A stretch of 64,000 bases of DNA from JAFAXA01 sp963777325 (lineage in GTDB: Bacteria; Pseudomonadota; Alphaproteobacteria; Acetobacterales; Acetobacteraceae). Positions 1 to 9,299 of the stretch are shown piece by piece (position 1 is the first letter of the stretch; each line of letters opens with the position of its first letter). The notes under the pieces were generated by a model, which had not been told where the DNA came from, ran no database searches, and worked only from the letters and a program-made list of their open reading frames with translations. The position numbers and the translations under genes were made by a program. Where the stretch lies: the NCBI GenBank assembly GCA_963777325.1, contig CAVZQE010000018.1:1-64000 (forward strand), written 5' to 3'.

Positions 1-2
1 CC

Positions 3-488
3 GGAGCAAGCACCAACGTGGCCCGGCGCTATGGCTGGAGCCTCTCCGGCGAACGCCTGGTCGACGCCGCTCCGCAGGCCATTGGCGCACGACAACCTTT
101 GTGGCAGGCCTGCGCAGCCGTGGCATCATTGCTCCGTTGGTGCTCCACGGACCGATGACGGGCAAAGCTTTCCGCGCCTACGTCGAACAGTTCCTCGCCC
201 CTACGCTCTCTCCGGCGACGTGGTCGTCATGGATAACCTCGGGGCGCACAAGGTCGCCGTGTTGCCGAAGCGATCGCCGCCGCCGGCGCCAGCATTCCCT
301 ACCTGCGAGCCTACAGTCCCAATCTCAATCCTATCGAGCAGATGTTCGCCAAGCTCAAGGCCCTGCTGCGAAAAGCCGCCGCCCGCACGCGCGACACGCT
401 CAGGGGCACGATCGGCGAACTGCTCGTCGCCTTCACCCCGCAGGATTGCCGCAACTACCTCGAGAACGCAGGCTATGCGTTCGACTAA
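3..488 (+). pseudogene. IS630-family transposase remnant, frameshifted
   Basis: This is the DDE catalytic half of an IS630-type transposase, and its 5' part lies outside the window. The protein can be followed only by changing frame: frame 3 to about 80, frame 2 to about 227, frame 1 through MDNLGAHK, then frame 3 to the TAA at 486-488. The second catalytic Asp (MDNLGAHK) and the Glu (NLNPIEQMF) are recognisable, so the family assignment is firm. Three frame changes make it non-functional. The element's end (GAGCATTTTCGG read on the minus strand) runs into the stop codon of tadA. Confidence 0.85.
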
Positions 489-500
489 ACCGAAAATGCT

Positions 501-932
501 CTAGCGCCGCGCCATGAAGAAAGTTCGCAGCAGCGCCGTCGCCTCGATCTCCCGCACGCCGCCGATCACCTCCGGCCGATGATGGCAGGAGGAGGCCTGG
601 AAAATGCGCGCGCCATGCTCGACTCCGCCACCCTTCGTGTCGTAGGCGCCGAACACGATTCGCCGGATCCGAAAGAAGCTGGCGGCCTGCGCGCACATCG
701 GGCAGGGCTCCAGCGTTACTACGAGATCGCACCCGTCGAGACGAGTCTGCCTCAACCGCCGGGCGGCCCTGCGCAGGGCCAGCAGTTCGGCATGGGAGGA
801 CGCATCGCGCCGCCGCTCGGTCTCGTTCCCGGCACGGGCCAGGATCGCCGCGTCCGGTCCCAGCACGACCGCGCCGACCGGCACCTCCCCCCTTTCGGCG
901 GCGGCCCTTGCTTCTTGGAGCGCAATTTCCAT
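501..932 (-). CDS. tadA: tRNA-specific adenosine deaminase TadA
   Basis: TadA deaminates the wobble adenosine of tRNA-Arg(ACG) to inosine in the cytoplasm. The 143-residue product has the zinc-dependent cytidine deaminase signature: HAE at residues 47-49 (zinc ligand and proton-shuttle Glu) and PCPMC at 76-80 (two Cys ligands). I chose the ATG at 932 because it matches the usual family N-terminus; the frame is open further upstream, but that sequence is not family-like. The gene diverges from the amidotransferase gene with 53 bases between the starts. Its TAG stop sits at the edge of an IS630 remnant, so the last codons may have been set by that insertion. Confidence 0.9.
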   Translation of the reverse strand: MEIALQEARAAAERGEVPVGAVVLGPDAAILARAGNETERRRDASSHAELLALRRAARRLRQTRLDGCDLVVTLEPCPMCAQAASFFRIRRIVFGAYDTKGGGVEHGARIFQASSCHHRPEVIGGVREIEATALLRTFFMARR

Positions 933-985
933 CTCGATCACCCGTGCTTCTTGCCGATGTCGGCCGCGCAGGTCTAGCAACTCGC

Positions 986-1735
986 ATGAACAGCAGCAGG
1001 ACGGCCGCCAGCTTCGCCCAGGACACGCAACCGCTGATCGGCGTGACGCTCGATGCGGAGCAGCCGGGCGGCTATTCCAAATACCCGTGGTACGCGCTCC
1101 GGACCAATTACGCGGACGCGATCGCGGAAGCCGGAGGGCTTCCGGTTGCGTTGCCGCACCTCGCAAGCCTTGCCGACGCCTACTTGGACCGGCTCGACGG
1201 GCTGGTCGTAACGGGGGGGGCCTTCGACGTCCATCCGTCGCTCTACGGCAGCGATGACCGGCATGCGACGGTCAGTCTCAAGGAAGGCCGAACGGCCGCG
1301 GAACTGGCGTTGGTGAGAGGCGCCATTGCACGAGACTTGCCCATTCTCGGCATCTGCGGCGGCGAGCAGCTTCTTGCGGTTGCATTGGGCGGCGCGCTGA
1401 TCCAGCACATACCCGACAGCGTACCCGGCGCACTCGAACACGAGCAAGCGAGTCCACGCCATGAGGCCGGGCATTCGGTCACCATCGCGCCCGGCACGCT
1501 GCTGCACGGGGCGACGGGCGCGAGCCGCATGCAGGTGAACTCGTCCCATCATCAGGCAGTACGCGACCCGGGCGCATTCGCCGTCGTGAATGCCCGTGCG
1601 CCGGACGGGATCGCCGAGGGGATCGAGGATCGTCGCTTCCGCTTCTGTCTCGGCGTGCAGTGGCACCCGGAGTTCCTGGTCGACCCGGCCGACCGGCGCA
1701 TATTCGCCGCCTTCGTCGCGGCGTGCAGGTCTTGA
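986..1735 (+). CDS. Class I glutamine amidotransferase, gamma-glutamyl-GABA hydrolase (PuuD) family
   Basis: This 249-residue protein belongs to the peptidase C26 group of GATases, which hydrolyse gamma-glutamyl amide bonds. The nucleophile is Cys124 in GICGGEQ, and the His/Glu partners are in WHPE (His227, Glu229). An oxyanion-type VVTGG strand lies near residue 76. The exact substrate (gamma-glutamyl-GABA or another gamma-glutamyl compound) cannot be read from the sequence. The stop overlaps the probable TTG start of the following pseudouridine synthase, suggesting translational coupling although the functions look unrelated. Confidence 0.85.
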   Translation: MNSSRTAASFAQDTQPLIGVTLDAEQPGGYSKYPWYALRTNYADAIAEAGGLPVALPHLASLADAYLDRLDGLVVTGGAFDVHPSLYGSDDRHATVSLKEGRTAAELALVRGAIARDLPILGICGGEQLLAVALGGALIQHIPDSVPGALEHEQASPRHEAGHSVTIAPGTLLHGATGASRMQVNSSHHQAVRDPGAFAVVNARAPDGIAEGIEDRRFRFCLGVQWHPEFLVDPADRRIFAAFVAACRS

Positions 1736-2493
1736 GCAAGCCGGAAACCGAGCAGCCCGGCGGTGAGCGGATCGCGAAATGGCTGGCGCGAGCGGGAATC
1801 GCGAGCCGCCGCGATGCGGAGCGGCTGATCGAGGAGGGGCGAGTCAGGCTGAACAACGCTCCCGTGACCCATCCCGCGACATTCGTCTCGGCCGAAGATC
1901 TCGTGCAGGTGAACGGCCGCATCGTGGGCGCGCCTGAACGCACCCGGCTTTGGCGCTTCCACAAGTCGGACGGTCTGGTCACAACTCATCGCGACCCCGA
2001 AGGCCGGCCGACGGTGTTCGATCATCTGCCGCCCGGCCTGCCCCGCGTGATCAGCGTCGGCCGGCTCGATCTCACCAGCGAGGGCTTGCTGCTGCTGACC
2101 AATGACGGCGCGCTGGCGCGGCTGCTGGAACTGCCGCAGACTGCGTGGCTGCGGCGCTATCGGGTGCGCGTCTGGGGCCGGGTGGATGAGACGGCGCTGG
2201 CGAATCTCGCGAGCGGGCCGACCATCGAGGGCACGCGCTACGGCCCGATCGAGGCGGCCATCGATTCGCGGAAGGCCGAGACCGCTTGGCTGGCAGTGGC
2301 GTTGCGCGAGGGTCGCAACCGCGAGATCCGGCGGGTCATGATGCATCTCGGGCTACGCGTCACGCGCCTGATCCGGATCGCGTATGGCCCGTTCCAGCTG
2401 GGCGTGCTGCCCCGCGGAGCGGTGGAGGAGGTTCCGGGCAAGGTGCTGCGCGAGCAGCTCCCAGTGGCGATCCGGCCTCAAATCCGGCGCTAG
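1732..2493 (+). CDS. rluB: 23S rRNA pseudouridine synthase, RluB/RsuA family
   Basis: A 253-residue protein has an N-terminal S4 RNA-binding domain (residues 12-58, with ERIAKWLARAGIASRRDAER) followed by the RsuA-type catalytic domain. The catalytic Asp113 lies in GRLDLTSEGLLLLTNDG, and the late family motif EGRNREIRR is present. It isomerises uridine to pseudouridine in rRNA; the RluB rather than RluE/F or RsuA identity is inferred from overall resemblance. The start is taken as TTG 1732, which overlaps the upstream stop (TTGA); GTG 1723 is an in-frame alternative. rsmD begins two bases after the stop, so the two rRNA-modification genes are probably one transcript. Confidence 0.85.
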   Translation: MSKPETEQPGGERIAKWLARAGIASRRDAERLIEEGRVRLNNAPVTHPATFVSAEDLVQVNGRIVGAPERTRLWRFHKSDGLVTTHRDPEGRPTVFDHLPPGLPRVISVGRLDLTSEGLLLLTNDGALARLLELPQTAWLRRYRVRVWGRVDETALANLASGPTIEGTRYGPIEAAIDSRKAETAWLAVALREGRNREIRRVMMHLGLRVTRLIRIAYGPFQLGVLPRGAVEEVPGKVLREQLPVAIRPQIRR

Positions 2494-2494
2494 A

Positions 2495-3046
2495 ATGCGC
2501 ATCGGGGCGGGAACTCTGCGCGGCCGGGCGCTGGCAGCGCCGCCCGGCCAGTCGGTCCGACCAACGGCCGATCGCGTCCGGCAGGCGGTGTTCGACATGC
2601 TGCTCCATTCCGCGTGGGGCGGCCGTGCCCACCTGGAGGGCGCGGATGTGCTCGACGCCTTTGCCGGAACGGGGGCCATGGGTTTGGAGGCGCTGTCCCG
2701 AGGCGCTAGGCGGGCGGCTTTCATGGAGAAGGACGGAGCCGCGCTCGCCGTGCTGAGGACCAACATCACCGCCTGCCGCGTCGGCGATCGCTGTTCCGTG
2801 CTCGCGGGCGATGTGCTCGCGGCACCTCGCGCCTCTTCACCGGCGCAACTCGTCTTCGTCGACCCGCCATACGGCCGCGATCTTGTCCCGCGTGCGGTCG
2901 CCCGCCTGAGCGATCTGGGCTGGATCGAGCGCGGCGGCCTGGTGGTCGCCGAACTCGGCCGCTCGGAGTCGTTCCAGCCGCCCGAAGCGGCGCTACTCGC
3001 CGAACGGGTTCACGGTGCCGCGCGGATCGCAATCTGGCGGGCTTAA
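2495..3046 (+). CDS. rsmD: 16S rRNA (guanine(966)-N(2))-methyltransferase RsmD
   Basis: A 183-residue Rossmann-fold methyltransferase that methylates G966 of 16S rRNA using S-adenosylmethionine. The SAM-binding loop is VLDAFAGTGAMGLEAL (52-67), and the amino-methyltransferase catalytic motif DPPY is at 123-126. Length and motif spacing are normal for RsmD. It follows the pseudouridine synthase by one base, so translation is probably coupled. Confidence 0.92.
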   Translation: MRIGAGTLRGRALAAPPGQSVRPTADRVRQAVFDMLLHSAWGGRAHLEGADVLDAFAGTGAMGLEALSRGARRAAFMEKDGAALAVLRTNITACRVGDRCSVLAGDVLAAPRASSPAQLVFVDPPYGRDLVPRAVARLSDLGWIERGGLVVAELGRSESFQPPEAALLAERVHGAARIAIWRA

Positions 3047-3070
3047 CCCGCAGGCTTTTGAAGTATTAGC

Positions 3071-3422
3071 ATGGCGGTGAACGAGTGGTGGTGGCCAACA
3101 TCGCCGCCTCGAACGTCGCGGAGGCATAATCCTTCTATGCCGGTATTCTGGACCCACGCGTCGCCATGGACCAGGGGTGGATCGTGACGCTCGCCGCGGG
3201 GAATTCGGCTCCAACTCAAATCAGCCTCGCGAGCGACGGCGGATCGGGGTCTCCCGTTCCGGACGTCTCGATCGAAGTCGATGATTAGAACGAGGTCCAC
3301 CGGCGCATGCTCGATCGAGGACTCGTCCTCCAATACGGCCTCGTCAGCGGACCCTGGGGTGTCCGACGCTTTACGTGCGCGATCCATTCGGCCGGCTTCT
3401 GAAGGTCATGTCTCAACTTTGA
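3071..3422 (+). pseudogene. Degraded VOC (glyoxalase/bleomycin-resistance fold) protein
   Basis: Conceptual translation from about 3088 gives a VOC-like protein: a VxNIAxSNVxEAxxFY opening, a central beta-rich segment, and the ending YVRDPFGRLLKVMSQL. The frame is broken by TAA at 3127-3129, TAG at 3286-3288, and a frameshift near 3373; another near 3087 separates it from the ATG at 3071. The remaining sequence is well preserved, so inactivation is recent. It fills most of the 397-base gap between rsmD and purD. The substrate of the intact ancestor cannot be inferred. Confidence 0.75.
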
Positions 3423-3443
3423 CGCATAGCGAGCCCGCTTTAT

Positions 3444-4724
3444 TCAGCGTTGCACCCGGAGTCCGCGCCAGCCGATGTCGCGCCGGTAGAACCCGTCGGG
3501 CCACTCCACGGCGTTGACGGCGGTGTAGGCGACAGCGCGTGCGGCCGCGAGGTCCGGCGCGGTGCCGCACACGGTCAGCACGCGGCCACCTGCGGCCAGC
3601 AATCTGCCGTCCACTGTCGCCTCCGTTCCGGAATGAAAGACGTGGGCGCCGGGAACCGCTTCGGCTCGGGAGAGATCGCCTATGGGAGTTCCGCGCTCCG
3701 GGTCCGCAGGGTAGCCACGAGCCGCGACGACGACCGCGACGGCGCTCTCGTCCCGCCATCGCAGCGCGACGTCAGCCAGCCCGCCGTCGCAAGCCGCAAC
3801 GAGCGCTGACAGCAGGTCGGAATCGAGCCGCAGCAGTAGCGCCTGACATTCCGGATCGCCGAACCGGACGTTGAACTCGATCAGCTTCGGCCCGTCCGAA
3901 GTCAGCATGATGCCTGCGAAGACTATGCCCCGAAAGGGCGTGTCCCGGCGCGCCATTTCCGCCAGTGCGGGACGAACGATTGCATCCATTACCTGCGCCT
4001 GCAGGTCCGGCGTCAGCACCGGCGGCGGCGAGTAGGCACCCATGCCGCCGGTGTTCGGACCCGTATCGCCCTCCCCGGCCCGCTTGTGATCCTGGGCCGC
4101 GCCGAGCGGCACGGCGGTATCGCCGTCGCACACGGCGAAGACCGAAACTTCCTCTCCGACGAGGCATTCTTCTATCAGGACTGCCGCCCCCGCGCCCCCG
4201 AACACGCGCCCGACCATCAGGCCATCGATTGCGGCGATGGCCTCGGCCTCGGTCGCGGCGACCACGACGCCCTTGCCCGCAGCCAGTCCGTCCGCCTTGA
4301 CCACGATCGGCGCACCGCGTCGGCGCACGAAATCGCGTGCTGCCTCCGCGTCCTCGAACCGCTCCCAAAGGGCGGTCGGAATGCCCGCCGCGTCCGCGAT
4401 CTGCTTCGCGAAGGTTTTGCTGCTCTCGAGCCGGGCGGCGGCCGCGCTCGGGCCGCAGCATCGGATGCCGGCCGCTCCCATCTCGTCGGCGATGCCCGCG
4501 ACGAGCGGTGCTTCCGGGCCAGGCACGACCAGATCGACCGCGTTCTCCTGCGCGAACGCGACCAGGGACGCGACGTCGGCGGCCCCGATCGATACATTCT
4601 CCGCGTGTCGCGCGGTCCCTGGATTGCCGGGCGCGCACCAAAGCTTCCGGAGCAGAGGGCTGGCCGATAGACGCCAGCACAAGGCGTGCTCCCGGCCTCC
4701 CGAACCGATAACCAAGACGCGCAT
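3444..4724 (-). CDS. purD: Phosphoribosylamine-glycine ligase (GARS)
   Basis: PurD joins 5-phosphoribosylamine and glycine with ATP in the second step of de novo purine synthesis. The 426-residue protein opens with the typical MRVLVIGSGGREHAL and carries the ATP-grasp domain with SSKTFAK, the glycine-rich VVKADGLAAGKGV, and FNVRFGDPECQ near the metal-binding part. Length is standard. It diverges from xseA with 84 bases between the starts, a shared promoter region. Confidence 0.96.
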   Translation of the reverse strand: MRVLVIGSGGREHALCWRLSASPLLRKLWCAPGNPGTARHAENVSIGAADVASLVAFAQENAVDLVVPGPEAPLVAGIADEMGAAGIRCCGPSAAAARLESSKTFAKQIADAAGIPTALWERFEDAEAARDFVRRRGAPIVVKADGLAAGKGVVVAATEAEAIAAIDGLMVGRVFGGAGAAVLIEECLVGEEVSVFAVCDGDTAVPLGAAQDHKRAGEGDTGPNTGGMGAYSPPPVLTPDLQAQVMDAIVRPALAEMARRDTPFRGIVFAGIMLTSDGPKLIEFNVRFGDPECQALLLRLDSDLLSALVAACDGGLADVALRWRDESAVAVVVAARGYPADPERGTPIGDLSRAEAVPGAHVFHSGTEATVDGRLLAAGGRVLTVCGTAPDLAAARAVAYTAVNAVEWPDGFYRRDIGWRGLRVQR

Positions 4725-4808
4725 GCCCGCCTCTCCTCAGTCCGACTGGTGAAGGGACCGCAGGCCGCCCTTCACCAACGCGGCCCGGCTGTAGCATACG
4801 TTGTCGCC

Positions 4809-6380
4809 ATGGACGACCTGCGCCTACCCCTCGCTTCCAACCTGCCGGAATACACGGTCACCGAACTTTCCGGGGCAGTGAAGCGAACGCTTGAGGGTTC
4901 GTTCTCGCGGGTGCGGGTGCGTGGCGAAATTACCGAGCTCAAGCGGCACAGTTCCGGGCATATCTATCTCTCGTTGAAGGACGAGGGAGCGAAGCTCGGA
5001 GCCGTCATCTGGAAGTCGGGCCTGCATCGCCTCGGCATGGTTCCAGAAAACGGCGTCGAGGTGATCGCGACGGGCCGGCTGACCTCCTACCCCGAGCGCT
5101 CCTGCTACCAGCTTTTTGTGGATCGCCTGGAGTATGCAGGCGCGGGAGCCTTGCTGGTCCGCATCGAAAAGCTGCGACGGCGCCTAGCGGACGAAGGCCT
5201 GTTCGCCCCCAACCGCAAGGCGCCCCTGCCAACCCTGCCGTCTGTGGTGGGCGTTATCACATCTGAGCGTGGCGCCGTGGTCCAGGACATTCGGACAACG
5301 ATCGCCCGCAGGTTCGCGCGCCCGATCCTGCTCTGGCCCGTGCCCGTCCAGGGAGAAGGCGCGGCCGCAAAGATTGCGGCGGCAGTTCGGGGGTTTGATG
5401 CCCAGCGGGGGGCATTGCGACCGGACGTGCTGATCGTCGCCCGCGGCGGCGGCAGCGTCGAGGATCTGATGGCCTTCAATGAGGAGGAGGTTGTCCGCGC
5501 CGTTTCGGATTGCCGAATACCGGTCATCTCGGCCGTCGGGCACGAGACGGACACGACGCTGATCGACTTCGTGGCCGATTGCCGGGCGCCGACGCCGACT
5601 GCCGCCGCCGAGCTGGCCGTGCCCGCTCGGGCGGAACTGCTCGACAGGTTGCACCAGACAACATCGCGCCTCGTCAGCGCACTCACGCGGCAAGCCCAGG
5701 AGCAGAAGCTTCGCCTCGGTCGAGCGGAGCGGGGTTTGCCGGATCTGACGATGTTGCTGGGAACCGCGCGGCAGCGCCTGGACGACCGGGCGGATCGACT
5801 CGCCCTCGGCATGAGGCATGTGATTTCAGCAAAGCGGGGAGCCCTCGACATCGCCTTGCGCGCCATCCCGTCCCTACCGGCGATGCTCGAATTCTCTTTG
5901 CACCGCTTGGAAACCGGCTACCGCCGCGTGCTGTTCGCGATGCCCAATCTGCTCGGCACGCGGCGTTCGGAGATGGAGCAGCTTGGCCGGCTGCCTTCGC
6001 CCGCTCGAGCCATCGCCACGAAACGCGCTTCGCTTCAGCTAGCTGCCGCTCATCTGAGCGGCAGCCTGCGTCACGCCGTTTCGGACGCGCGCGGGCGCGC
6101 GGGTGAACGGTTGGCCAGGCTGTCCGAGGCGACATTACGAGGGCTGCTTCGGGAAGCCGGTTCAAGGCTGCATTCTGGCGGGGCGCGCCTGGATGGGCTT
6201 TCGCCCGAAGCCGTGCTCAGCCGCGGATATGCCCTGATCTTCGACGCCAAGGACCGGCCCGTCACGAGCACGGCCCTGCTCAGGCCGGGCGTCTCGATCC
6301 GGCTGCACCTCGCTGATGGCGATGCGCGGGCGACGGTGGATGCCCCCGTGCCAATAACTCAGGGCTTGCTGCCCTTCTGA
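4809..6380 (+). CDS. xseA: Exodeoxyribonuclease VII large subunit
   Basis: XseA is the catalytic subunit of exonuclease VII, which degrades single-stranded DNA to oligonucleotides. The 523-residue product begins with the OB-fold domain (EYTVTELSGAVKRTLE, then VRGEITELKRHSSGHIYLSL), followed by the nuclease core with VARGGGSVEDLMAFNEE and SAVGHETDTTLIDFVAD, and a long helical C-terminal region. The ATG at 4809 gives the family-typical N-terminus. The 3' end overlaps the 3' end of lpxK on the other strand by 22 bases. xseB is not in the window. Confidence 0.96.
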   Translation: MDDLRLPLASNLPEYTVTELSGAVKRTLEGSFSRVRVRGEITELKRHSSGHIYLSLKDEGAKLGAVIWKSGLHRLGMVPENGVEVIATGRLTSYPERSCYQLFVDRLEYAGAGALLVRIEKLRRRLADEGLFAPNRKAPLPTLPSVVGVITSERGAVVQDIRTTIARRFARPILLWPVPVQGEGAAAKIAAAVRGFDAQRGALRPDVLIVARGGGSVEDLMAFNEEEVVRAVSDCRIPVISAVGHETDTTLIDFVADCRAPTPTAAAELAVPARAELLDRLHQTTSRLVSALTRQAQEQKLRLGRAERGLPDLTMLLGTARQRLDDRADRLALGMRHVISAKRGALDIALRAIPSLPAMLEFSLHRLETGYRRVLFAMPNLLGTRRSEMEQLGRLPSPARAIATKRASLQLAAAHLSGSLRHAVSDARGRAGERLARLSEATLRGLLREAGSRLHSGGARLDGLSPEAVLSRGYALIFDAKDRPVTSTALLRPGVSIRLHLADGDARATVDAPVPITQGLLPF

Positions 6381-7348
6381 ACCATGGTTGCTGCAAGTAG
6401 CGCATCGAGCGCCGGCAAGTCCTGCCACTTGAGCGCAATCCGCAGAACCTCGATTTCGTCCCGCAGGTCCGAAGGAATCCGCGCCATATCCTTCGCCGTC
6501 GTCACAGGAACAGCGTCAAGCCGCCGCGCCTCGGCAATCAAGTTTTCCAGCTCCATCCGCCCGTAGGGGTGATGATCAGCGAATGCGTGCCGCCGCACAA
6601 TGATTGCGCCGAGCTCCGTCACGGTTGCAAAAAATTTTCTGGGCACGCCGATGCCGGCGAAAGCCAGGACGCGCTTGCCCGTCAGAGCGCGCGACTCGAG
6701 GTCCGCGACGAGGCGAGCGCGGAGCATGAGGAGGCCGGGCGGCAATGCGGACAGCACGGCTGAACCACTCTCGCCGACGACGACCGCAGCGCCGCACCGC
6801 GCCGCAGCCATGGCGACCGGCTCCCGCAGCGGACCGGCCGGTAGAACGCGGCCGTTGCCAAACCCGTACGCGCCATCGACGACAAGCAGAGACAAGGTCT
6901 TGCCGAGCGTTGGATTTTGCAGGCCGTCGTCCATGACGAGCACATCCGCGCCAGCTTCAACCGCGGCGCGGGCGCTCACCGCACGATCGGCCCCAATCCA
7001 GGTCGGAGCGACCTCGGCCAAGAGCAACGCTTCATCTCCCGTTACGGACGCGGGGTCGCCCGGCTGTACGCGATAAGGGCCGCGAAGGCTGCCGCCATAG
7101 CCACGCAGCAGGAAATGCACCGAGTGCCCTGCGCCGGACAGACGACGTCCCAGATCAAGCGCGACGGTCGTCTTGCCTGCGCCTCCCACGGTCACGTTGC
7201 CGCAGCAGATCACCGGGACTGGAGCGCGCCATCCCGGCCGGGCGATCCGCCGCGCCGTCACCGCCGCCGTTATCGCGGAAAGCGGGCTGAGCGCCGTCCC
7301 GAGCCATTGAAGGCGGCCCTGCCGCCAGAAGATGGGGGGGCGAAGCAT
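6359..7348 (-). CDS. lpxK: Tetraacyldisaccharide 4'-kinase
   Basis: LpxK phosphorylates the 4' position of the lipid A disaccharide at the inner membrane. The 329-residue protein has a hydrophobic N-terminal anchor (about residues 15-32) and a P-loop at 50-60 (GNVTVGGAGKT), followed by DVLVMDDGLQNPTL, a hallmark of LpxK. Its ATG overlaps the stop of waaA by one base (TGATG), so the two are translationally coupled as the last step of a three-gene lipid A/Kdo operon. Confidence 0.95.
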   Translation of the reverse strand: MLRPPIFWRQGRLQWLGTALSPLSAITAAVTARRIARPGWRAPVPVICCGNVTVGGAGKTTVALDLGRRLSGAGHSVHFLLRGYGGSLRGPYRVQPGDPASVTGDEALLLAEVAPTWIGADRAVSARAAVEAGADVLVMDDGLQNPTLGKTLSLLVVDGAYGFGNGRVLPAGPLREPVAMAAARCGAAVVVGESGSAVLSALPPGLLMLRARLVADLESRALTGKRVLAFAGIGVPRKFFATVTELGAIIVRRHAFADHHPYGRMELENLIAEARRLDAVPVTTAKDMARIPSDLRDEIEVLRIALKWQDLPALDALLAATMVQKGSKP

Positions 7349-8625
7349 CAGGCCATCAGCGCAAGCAGCGCGGCCGCCGCTCTCTCTGGCAGGTCGGCAT
7401 AGCGTCCGGACACTTCGACCGCGGCGGTACCGGCTTGCGTTCGCCTGGCCGCGTCGTTGAGCATTCCATCTACCCAGGCGGCAAGCGAGGCGTCATCCAC
7501 TATTTCGGTGAGCGCCCCACCCGCCGACAGCACGCGCACCGCTTCGGGAAAGTTGCTTGTGTACGGTCCGACAGCGATCGCGCAGCCCAGCCGTGCCGGC
7601 TCAAGCGGGTTCTGCCCGCCGCCCGGCGGCAGAAGGCTGCGGCCCACGAAGGCGATCCGCGCGAGGCGATAGAACAGGCCCAGTTCGCCGATCGTGTCGG
7701 CTATCCAGATCCCGCCCCGCGCAGGCGGGAGCTCGCCGGCGCTCCTGATGCTGGTGTCGAAGGGTTTGGTCTCGGACCGCATGGAAAAGCCCCGCTGGGG
7801 ATGGCGGGGGACAAGGATGGTCAGTAGGCCGGGATGGCGTCGGGCCAGGTCGGCGTGGGCGCGAACGACTACGCTTTCCTCGCCGGCATGCGTGCTGGCG
7901 GCAAGCCAGACAGGCCGGCCTGAGAGCAGGGCGCGCAACCGGGTCAGCTCCGCCGCATCCGCAGGGAGCGGGTCGGCGGCGAATTTAAGATCGCCCGGGA
8001 CGGCAACGCACGGTGCTCCGAGCGTACGCAGCCGCTCGGCATCCTGCTCCGTGCGCGCCTGTATCGAGGAAAAGTCCGAGAGAACGTCTTGAGCAAACCC
8101 TGGCACCCGACGCCATCCGGCGTAGCTGCGCGCGGACATGCGGGCATTGAGCAGGATGGCCGGGACGCCCCGAAGACGCAGGGCTGTGAGCAAATTGGGC
8201 CAGAGTTCGCTTTCGACAAAGGCCGCCGCCGCCGGGCGCCAGTGGTCGAGAAACCGGTTGACCCAGCGCGGTACATCCAGTGGCACGAACCGGTGCAGAA
8301 CCCGGGATTGGAGGCCCATCTCGGCCACCCGGGCTTCAAGCAGTCGCGCCGATGTCACGGTCCCGGTCGTGACCAGCATTGTCAGGCGCGGGTCGCGCGC
8401 CGCCAGTCTCTGCAGCACGGGCAGGACCGACACGGTTTCTCCGACGCTCGCGGCATGGAGCCAGACGATTGGGCCGGCCGGGCGCGGCATCTCGTCGAGA
8501 CCACGCCGTTCCGCCAGCCGGCCGGGGATTTCCTTGCCCCGCTGCAGCCTCGTCCTGAGCATAAGGCGAAGACCCGGCTCGGCTAAGATGGCGGCCCCGG
8601 CCCAAACGCGTCGGAGGACGCTCAT
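7348..8625 (-). CDS. waaA: 3-deoxy-D-manno-octulosonic acid transferase
   Basis: WaaA (KdtA) transfers Kdo residues from CMP-Kdo to lipid IVA at the cytoplasmic face of the inner membrane. The 425-residue protein has a short N-terminal hydrophobic segment, HAASVGE at residues 57-63 (catalytic Glu region), FVESELWPNLL in the N-terminal Rossmann domain, and GGGQNPLEPARLGC in the donor-binding domain. The ATG at 8625 overlaps the upstream stop by four bases (ATGA). How many Kdo units it adds cannot be predicted. Confidence 0.94.
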   Translation of the reverse strand: MSVLRRVWAGAAILAEPGLRLMLRTRLQRGKEIPGRLAERRGLDEMPRPAGPIVWLHAASVGETVSVLPVLQRLAARDPRLTMLVTTGTVTSARLLEARVAEMGLQSRVLHRFVPLDVPRWVNRFLDHWRPAAAAFVESELWPNLLTALRLRGVPAILLNARMSARSYAGWRRVPGFAQDVLSDFSSIQARTEQDAERLRTLGAPCVAVPGDLKFAADPLPADAAELTRLRALLSGRPVWLAASTHAGEESVVVRAHADLARRHPGLLTILVPRHPQRGFSMRSETKPFDTSIRSAGELPPARGGIWIADTIGELGLFYRLARIAFVGRSLLPPGGGQNPLEPARLGCAIAVGPYTSNFPEAVRVLSAGGALTEIVDDASLAAWVDGMLNDAARRTQAGTAAVEVSGRYADLPERAAAALLALMA

Positions 8626-9299
8626 GCGCAGAAGCGGTCGGCGCGCTCCGTCGCCACATTCAGAGCGGCCGTGATCGCATTCAGGGCATGCGGCCACTTT
8701 TGCCGGCTGACGGCGATGGCTGGTTCGCATACGACGACACCGCGCGCGAACGGCCTTGGGATCACCATTCTGTCCCACGTCTTGAGGACAAATCGCCGGG
8801 TCGTCTGCGCGGCGCACGGTAAGACCGCCGCCTGGGACAGCGCCGCCAGTTGCGCGACGCCCGGAGCCGCAACGCGGCGTGGGCCACGCGGACCATCCGG
8901 CGTGATGACGACGTAGTGACCCATTCCCAAGAGGCCGAGCATCTGCCGCAGGCCCGCAGCCCCTCCCCGTGATGAGGAACCCTGCACTATTCCCACACCG
9001 AATCGCTGCATCACGGAACCAACAAGCTGTCCATCCCTATGCCGACTGACAAGAATGTGCACCTCTCGCACCCGCCGCTCCGGAAGTTGCTGCTCGCGAA
9101 GCCACAATGTGGGCATCAGCGGCAGGCGGTCATGCCAGAAGGCAATGATCAAGGGAGAGCCATCGGCGGAGTGCCTGGCAAGATGCTCCATTCCCTCAAC
9201 CCGCCATGCCGTCGTGCGAATCGTGAACGAGAGATAGAGCCCGACGATACGGGCGAGAATGGTCTGTACGCTTGGACGCCGCAGCAGGCGTTTCAGCAT
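8622..9299 (-). CDS. DUF374 lysophospholipid acyltransferase family protein
   Basis: This 225-residue protein belongs to the DUF374 group of LPLAT acyltransferases, found next to waaA/lpxK in many alphaproteobacteria. It shows FWHDRLPLMP (acyltransferase block I), a middle GSSSRGGAAGLRQML segment, and the conserved PDGPRGPRR block near residue 155. A role in lipid A or glycerophospholipid acylation is inferred from family and operon position. I chose ATG 9299 over the in-frame TTG at 9350 because MLKRLLRRPSVQ matches the family start. Confidence 0.85.
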   Translation of the reverse strand: MLKRLLRRPSVQTILARIVGLYLSFTIRTTAWRVEGMEHLARHSADGSPLIIAFWHDRLPLMPTLWLREQQLPERRVREVHILVSRHRDGQLVGSVMQRFGVGIVQGSSSRGGAAGLRQMLGLLGMGHYVVITPDGPRGPRRVAAPGVAQLAALSQAAVLPCAAQTTRRFVLKTWDRMVIPRPFARGVVVCEPAIAVSRQKWPHALNAITAALNVATERADRFCA

